Assembly (NCBI GenBank): GCA_031772625.1
Contig: CM062805.1
Span: 804,169,592-804,233,591 of the forward strand
Source of the DNA: Pinus tabuliformis
Taxonomy: Eukaryota; Streptophyta; Pinopsida; Pinales; Pinaceae
Direction of reading: 5' to 3'
DNA: 64,000 nt
The translations under genes were made by a program, and so were the position numbers. Numbering within the stretch: the stretch's first letter is position 1; each line of letters opens with the position of its first letter. Positions 58,318-64,000 of the stretch are shown in pieces. The notes below the pieces were generated by a model that saw nothing but the letters and a program-made list of their open reading frames with translations, made no database searches and had not been told where the DNA came from.

Positions 58318-59360
58318 CCCTTTGATTAAATATTCTTTTATCTTCAATAATTCAACAGAGAGAAATAGTACAATAAATCTTATTTATATCAGCAATAGCA
58401 AACCCTAGATCAGCAGCATCAGCATTAGCGACTTCATCATCAAACTAGGGTAGACGATATCTCACAAACCAACCGTCGGATTGGCTTGATTCCACCACCA
58501 AAAGTTGCGACTTCTAGAGGAGGTTCAGATGAACCTACAACGTAGTTTAGATGAGGATATCTTCTAGTCCACGTAGGTCAAACTTTACTTCTGCAGTTGC
58601 AGCTTAAGTTTCTGAGCAGCTTCCTTCAAACTAGGGCAGTCGATATCTTGAAAACCGTCCGTCTGATTGACTTGATTCCACCACCAAAAGTTATGGCTTT
58701 CAGAGGAGGTTCAGATGAACCTACAACATAGTTATAAGGAGGATATATTCTAGTCCACGTAGGTCAAACATTGGATCTGTAGTTGCAGCTTCAGTTTCAG
58801 TAGCTTCCTTCAAACTAGGGCAGTGGATATCTTGCAAACCGTCCGTTGGATTGACTTGATTCCACCACCAAAAGTTGCGGCTTTTAGAGGAGGTTCAGAT
58901 GAACCTACAACATAGTTCTAAGGAGGATATCTTATAGTCCACATAGGCCAAACTTTGGATCTACAGTTGCAGCTTCAGGTTCAACAGCTTCTGGCTTCAC
59001 ATGTGTGTGAGAGAGAGACCCTTTTCTGTGCAGTAGAGAAGAGAATCTTTTATGCACAGTAGAGAGAGAGATGTGATGAGATGAGTGAGTCCAAATGAGG
59101 AAAATTACTCCTATATTTATACACAACGTTGGTGTTTCAATAGATGCGATTGTTGGGGTTCTGAGCCTACATGAGTTGTAGGTCGTCTTGATAATAATTC
59201 CATAATCAAAATAAATTCATATCTCCATGAATACTTATCAGAATCAGATGATATTTATATCAATACTACACCTATCGACGAGGGGAATCTAATAAAAATG
59301 TTATCAGCCATCGATAAGATGACCCACATGAAGTTTTGGCCCTCGTTTCCAATTTTAACA
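58318..59360 (-). repeat. Copia 3' LTR, main part
   Basis: On the - strand it starts TGTTAAAATTGG (59360) right after the purine tract GTTGAGAGGGAG, a standard Copia arrangement. It contains a 185-bp tandem repeat (58441-58990). The 5' LTR is not in the window, so borders rest on one copy. Confidence 0.7.
58441..58990 (-). repeat. Three tandem copies of a 184-186-bp unit in the Copia LTR
   Basis: Units start CAAACTAGGG at 58441, 58627 and 58811. Each contains TTGATTCCACCACCAAAAGT and GAGGTTCAGATGAACCTACA; the latter includes the palindrome GGTTCAGATGAACC. Confidence 0.92.
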
Positions 59361-59574
59361 CTCCCTCTCAACTAGGGAGAACTTCATCTGCAATCTGTTT
59401 GACGGTCGCTACTATTCATCCATCAAATGCACTGCCTTGTACAACCTAACCCTTGCCATACTCTACTCTATTATGCCTGTTCTACTTTGTCTTGTTCTAC
59501 CTTGTAATCTATATTGTTCTGTTCTGTTCTGCTATGCTTTTGTCTGAATTATGAAGAAGAAGAAATGATCGATG

Positions 59575-60030
59575 ATGTATCATACTGACTCAAAGTCAGT
59601 CTCAGAGTATGTACCACTGGTCCCAAACCAGTCTCAACCAACCCAAAGTCAACGTCATAGTGAGTACAACTCCACTGATCCCATATCAGTATCATCCTTT
59701 ACTGACTCAAATTCAGTCTCAGAGTGCATGCCACTGGTCCCAGACCAGTCTCAACTGACCCGAAGTCAGCTTTATAGTAGGTACCACTCCTACCATTAGT
59801 CCCAGACTAGTATCGCAGTCTCAAAGAGCGTACCACTGGTCCTAGACCAGTCTCAACTGACTTGAAGTTAGCGTCATAGTATGTACCACTCTCACTGGTC
59901 CCAGACCAGTACTGCACTGACACAAAGTCTGTCTCGGAGTATGTACCACTAGTCCCAGACCAGTCTCAACCGACCCAAAGTCAGCGTCATAGTATGGTAC
60001 AACTCCTACCACTGGTCCCAGACCAGTATC
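59575..60030. repeat. Tandem array of short perfect hairpins
   Basis: Repeats of about 110-125 bp contain ACTGGTCCCAGACCAGT (7-base arms, 3-base loop) and CTGACTCAAAGTCAG-like elements (6-base arms, 3-base loop), in alternation with TCATAGTATGTACCACT. There are at least four rounds, with small variants that often keep the arms paired. Confidence 0.88.
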
Positions 60031-60215
60031 GTTGATCCCAGATCAATAGAGGTCATCCTAGCATAGGGAGTATGGTAGATACAACGATGTGTCCATCGAT
60101 ACTACTATGGTCCCTAAATTCATTTCCCTACTCATTGATTAGATGAGAGGTGCTTCCCATGAGTCCCAGACTGCATGGGTAGGATGCCTCGATAGCAGAA
60201 CTAATCAATCCTGTC
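60031..60215. other. Spacer between two repeat arrays
   Basis: No gene or repeat recognised. Confidence 0.4.
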
Positions 60216-60640
60216 CTCACAGGAGAACACATCAATCCTGCTACAATTTCCATGGAGAACACATCAATCCAGGTCGCCATGGAGAACACATCAATCCAGG
60301 CCTCATAGGAGAACACATTAATCCTGCTACAATCGCCATGGAGAACACATCAATCCAGGCCTCACAGGAGAACACATTAATCATGCTACAATCGCTATGG
60401 AGAACACATCAATCCAGGCCTCACAGGAGAATACATCAATCCTGCTACAATCACCACGGAGAACACATCAATCCAGGCCTCACAGGAGAACACATCAATC
60501 CCGCTACAATCACCATGGAGAACACATCAATCCAGGCCTCACAGGAGAACACATCAATCCTGCTACAATTGCCATGGAGAACACATCAATCCAGGCCACA
60601 CAGGAGAGCACATCAATCCTACTACACAGGAGAGCGAACC
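60216..60640. repeat. 59-bp minisatellite
   Basis: AGGAGAACACAT starts at 60307, 60366, 60425, 60484 and 60543 (exact 59-base period), with a diverged earlier copy near 60220 and a partial unit at 60602 (AGGAGAGCACAT). Each unit holds two copies of GAGAACACATCAATCC. The long + strand ORFs here are products of the repeat. Confidence 0.95.
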
Positions 60641-60959
60641 ATCCTGTTCCACAAGAGAGCGAATCATCTTGTACCATAAGAGAGCAAATCATCTTATTCC
60701 AGTGTGCACCACTAGGGGAGGGTGAGTCACTCTGTGGTCATATGTTGCTCCATAAGAACCACAAGCCCTCAGAGCTCCAAGAGCTCAATGTATGAAACAT
60801 GCAGGACCCTTGTACAAGGGTTTCTTGATGAATCCGAGTTGTTTGGGAAAATCACAGATTAGATATTTCCTTGGGGCTTTGACAAGGTGTATCGACCTGT
60901 ACATCATCTTAATGCGATGGAGCCTCCTTTCTCATCGACTTACCATATCCCAGATGATA
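60641..60959 (-). other. Copia region after RNase H
   Basis: No gene seen; GAGAGCRAATCATC-like short repeats continue to about 60700. The rest is unique and lies between the RNase H end and the repeats. Confidence 0.4.
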
Positions 60960-60967
60960 TCTATCTA

Positions 60968-62340
60968 CTAGAGTAATCGACGAATACATGATTCCTCAAT
61001 AATCGAATCCCACCTCTGGTTGTTATAGAGAATCACAGTGGTATCCAATGTAAATTCAAACAACTCACTGAAGAGCTTTCGCAACCAGACTGCCTCATAG
61101 GAGGCCATGCTAGAAGCAATATATTCTGCTTCAGCGGTGCTCAAAGCCACCGACTTCTACTTCCTACTCATCCAGGATATCGAAGCAGATCCGAAGGTGA
61201 AACAGCTCCCGGAAGTGCTCTTACGGTCCACCACACTGCCTGCCTAATCAACATCAGTATATCCAAGTAGTCTCACATCTCCAGCAGTGTATCTTAACCC
61301 ATTAGTAATTGTGCCATGAAGATATCTCAGAAGATTCTTGGCATCAATCCAGTGAGGCTCAACCAAATATGAGCTCACAATACTAACTACAAAACATGTG
61401 TTCGGATGGAGGTTCACCAAGAACATCAATGCGAATGAGTTTATGAAACTCAGAGGCATTTCCCAAATCTGGTCCGACATCACTACCATATAACTTCTGA
61501 AAGTTAAGATCCTCGAGGTAGTCACAGGCTTGTAGTCCATCATACCAAATATTTTCAGAATCTTTACCACATATTTTCCTTGAGATAGGAAAATTTCCCT
61601 TGGCTTATGCCACACTTCAAGTCCTTGGTCCTTCATTTCAAATTCAGAAGGCAACTCCTCTTACATTTGTGAATGAGAGGGTATGCACTTGTTAGAAAGA
61701 GGTCATCCACATACAACACCAGTATGAGAGGCTTGTCATCTTCAACCTTAAAGTAAAGGTTAGAATCAGCTTCACTCCTAGTGAATCCCAGCTTCATCAA
61801 GTAGCTATCGATCCTCTCATACCATGCTCGAGGTGCTTGCTTCAGCCCATAGAGAGCCTTCTTCAACTTGCATACATGATATTTTCGATCATAAATCTCA
61901 AATCCTTCTGGTTGCTCCACATAGACCTCTTCTTTGATCGAACCGTGCAAGAACGTGGTCTTGACATCCATGTGAGGTAGGTTCTATCCTTGTGAAGCCA
62001 CAAGGGCTATGATCAAGTGGATGGTCATATATCTGCCAACAGGTGCAAATATCATAGTCTATACCATCCTTCTAGGAGAAACCACGAGCAACAAAACGAG
62101 CCTTATACTTTTCGGTAATTCCATCTACTGCATGCTTTATCTTGTAAAGCCATTTAGAAGTGACAATTATCTTGTCCTGGGGTCTAGGAACTACTTCCTA
62201 GACATCATTTTCCATAATAGACTCATATTCTATGGTCATAGAATCCTTCCATACTTGATGCTTGACGACATTTGAGAATGATGAAAGCTCATTTTGTATG
62301 ATCATGCTCATGATGGTTAGGTATCATTGATACCTGTTAG
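60968..62340 (-). pseudogene. pol: Copia reverse transcriptase and RNase H
   Basis: RT: WLYKIKHAVDG-type sense text near 62150, then [20 protein letters not shown] (61971), [16 protein letters not shown] and an intact YVDD box ([14 protein letters not shown], near 61700). After a shift, MKDQGLEVW ... QGKYVVKILKIFGM (61654-61244). RNase H: LGYTDVD with TAG where the family has Trp (about 61240), then ALSTAEAEYIA and SYEAVWLRKLFSEL (61150-60968). Several stops and one shift near 61640 inactivate it. Confidence 0.87.
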
Positions 62341-62365
62341 GTTTCTTACTTTGACGGAAGGTTCC

Positions 62366-63110
62366 TCAGGGTGAAACATGTCCTTCAACATCATCAAGTA
62401 TCCCCCTAAGCCATGAAGGCCTCTTCCTAGAAGAGAAAGGCTCATGTGGATGAGGATCAATTGGATCCATGGGTTCTTCTACATCATGCATTGATTCATC
62501 ATCCTTTTCTTTCGGTTCCCTGGTGTCGGCTTCTTGAGAGCTACTTAAAGTCGGAAGATTGTTCACCTTGCTGAGAGCCATATCTTCGTCAAACGTGACA
62601 TCATGACTAATTATGAATTCCCTTTGACCGACTACATAGATTATATAGCCTTTAGTATTTTCACCATAGCCCACGAAAATTCCCTTCTTTCTAGATGCAC
62701 CCAATTTATTTCTTTTCTCTTTCAGCACATGAAAATATACAGGGCTTCCAAAAATTCTAAAATGAGAAACATCAGGTTTCTTATTGGTGAACATTTATTC
62801 AGGAGTCTTGGAACCCAATACTTGATAAGGGCATCGATTTTGTAATATATGGTGGTGTTTGTAGTTTCAACACATAGAAACTTCGGAAGTCTTTGATCAT
62901 GTAGCATGGCCCGAACAGCTTCCACAATTGTACGGTTCTTCCTTTCCACCACACCATTCTACTCCGGAGTATGTGGTGTAGTAGTCTCCCTCTTAATGCC
63001 AACCTCAGGTATGCCTGAGTGAACCAACTATAATATATAGGAGGTCTTGGTTTGGCTTGAGGGGAATGGTCACCTTTTGAGCTTTCCTTCGGCACATCCT
63101 CGACATACAC
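62366..63110 (-). pseudogene. Copia integrase, C-terminal half
   Basis: MVERKNRTIVEAVRAMLHDQ (62952) contains the Glu-bearing region of the DDE core (ERKNRT). FTNKKPDVSHFRIFGSPVYF and KLGASRKKGIFVGYGENTKGY (62794 onward) are the conserved Copia post-integrase segment. The upstream core with the two Asp residues is badly broken between 63110 and 62960; 63110-62799 has sense only in fragments. Confidence 0.82.
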
Positions 63111-63153
63111 CTTCTTTCTCTACTCAGAATTTGAGCATCCCTGTCACCATTTG

Positions 63154-63387
63154 TCATACAGGAAGTGGAGCTTTACAATAAAGGGGGACAAACCTCTGAT
63201 GCCAAAGTTCGGACTGAAGAGATGTGTCATAAGACATGACACCTAGCGGACTTCCATCGACCTGATATAATGAATCAACTTGAAACCCAAGAGTAAAGGC
63301 ATCTTTAACATTATTTTTCCATATACGTACCTTGCCATCATTGAAGGTTACCTTGTAGCCTTTGTCTTCCATTGCCGAGATGGACAC
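63154..63387 (-). pseudogene. Copia GAG-pre-integrase domain
   Basis: SLYQVDGSPLG and ELWHQRF(V) are the hallmarks of the GAG-pre-integrase domain. It is preceded by a short run (EDKGYKVTFNDGKVRIW) belonging to the end of the protease region. The frame ends at 63154. Confidence 0.8.
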
Positions 63388-63409
63388 CAGGTTCTTTTTG
63401 AGGTCAAGT

Positions 63410-64000
63410 GTATTTAATGCATCTTGGAATTTCTAGCCTTCTTGAATGGTTGTCCTCTTTCTTGATTCCCAACTCTCCTCTTACCTTTGCTATTGAATTT
63501 TTCATCCCTTTGATGGAATGTCATCCCTTTGATTTCCATCAAAGGGATTTTGATCATCATCCCAGTGTGAGTCCTTTCTATTAGGGAACTCCCTTGCATA
63601 GTGACTTGCTTTATCGCAGATGTATCATCATCCTTTTCTTCCACCCTTGTTTTTTCTTGAATGCATCTAGCCATTAATCCCTCGAAACCAAGAATTATAT
63701 TATTGTTCAGAAGAGTAGTCCTAAACACGTACCATTCGGATGGTAATCCTCCAAGAGTCGTGAGTGCTATTTATCTGTCAGTAATAGTCTCCCCAATAGA
63801 TAGGAGATCATTCTTGATCTAAGTGATTCTTAAGAAGTATGCTTGCATACTCACATCTTTACCCTTCTTGATTTCCCTTAATTTATTTCTAAGAAACAAA
63901 ACTTGATTTGCATCATTAACTTTAAATAAAATCACTAGTCTATCATAGATTTCCTTGGAGGTGTCCAGTTCAGAGATGTAGGCCACCAAGTGCTTGTCGA
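63410..64000 (-). pseudogene. gag: Copia gag (partial, runs off the window)
   Basis: On the - strand from 64000 sense text reads VAYISELDTSKEIYDRLV, FLRNKLREIKKGKDVSMQAY and LLSIGETI(T)D, the UBN2/gag-polypeptide type. A stop near 63770 precedes TLGGLPSEWYVFRTTLLNN. A zinc-knuckle remnant (CDKASHYARE) lies near 63600-63630 in another frame. The start is outside the window. Confidence 0.75.

Larger units (their letters stand above)
58318..64000 (-). mobile_element. Ty1/Copia retrotransposon, - strand, 5' end outside window
   Basis: Going leftward on the - strand: gag (from 64000), GAG-pre-integrase, integrase, RT, RNase H, a repeat-rich untranslated stretch, polypurine tract (about 59361-59372) and 3' LTR (59360 down to 58318, continued at 35096-34927). 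Integrase before RT is the Copia order. Stops and shifts break every domain. Its 3' LTR is the target of element B; it in turn lies in the gag region of element H. Confidence 0.88.

Noticed and set aside
60216-60640. CRISPR-like spacing of direct repeats
   Set aside because: Units are continuous with no unique spacers, and the surroundings are a plant retrotransposon.
60143-60795. + strand ORFs of 178 and 132 codons
   Set aside because: They follow the 59-bp minisatellite (59 is not a multiple of 3, so the frames rotate) and lie antisense to the Copia element; no domain is visible.

Overview
This window is plant DNA made almost wholly of LTR retrotransposons stacked inside one another. The kingdom is inferred from plant-type Ty3/Gypsy elements (a chromovirus with an initiator-Met tRNA primer site, Tat/Ogre-like elements with a tRNA-Arg-like site, an element with a tRNA-Asp-like site) plus a Ty1/Copia element. 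The density suggests a large, repeat-rich genome. No host gene, tRNA or rRNA was recognised, and the species cannot be told.

Layout. 1-5801: 3' part of an old non-autonomous Tat/Ogre-like element (copy 1), apparently inserted in the 5' LTR of the next element. 5802-12180: decayed chromovirus, + strand, with gag, protease, RT, RNase H, integrase and a chromodomain-like tail. 12181-17074: unassigned DNA with a microsatellite and a decayed, unrecognised ORF (14188-15569). 17075 to about 27600: element E on the - strand, a Tat/Ogre-like element with gag, protease, RT, RNase H and integrase, all broken, and a 750-base T-rich expansion inside pol. About 27700-28318: + strand protease remnant. 28311-30785: 3' end of another - strand element (D). 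30786-32100: LTR fragment related to the chromovirus LTR, with a 287-bp (AT)n. About 32100-34926: LTR, tRNA-Asp-like primer site and gag of a further Gypsy element (H). 34927-35096 plus 58318-64000: a - strand Copia element.

The centre (35092-58317) is the best-preserved part. Element B (35097-58312) sits in the 3' LTR of the Copia element with target duplication GGAAA. Element A (36141-51403) sits in the 5' LTR of B with target duplication ACTAT, and A itself is LTR-internal-LTR-internal-LTR. Insertion order is therefore H, then Copia, then B, then A.

A, B and copy 1 form one non-autonomous family. Their only gene is a 520-codon ORF with two zinc knuckles and a retropepsin-like domain; it is open in two of the three central copies. 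There is no capsid domain I recognise and no RT, RNase H or integrase. Long noncoding arms carry regularly spaced hairpins whose two arms change together between copies. E, which has a pol, shares leader blocks, a tRNA-Arg-like primer site and the unusual zinc-knuckle spacing with them, so an E-like element is the likely helper. The hairpin system plus the capsid-less knuckle/protease protein is the most interesting candidate for something not previously described.
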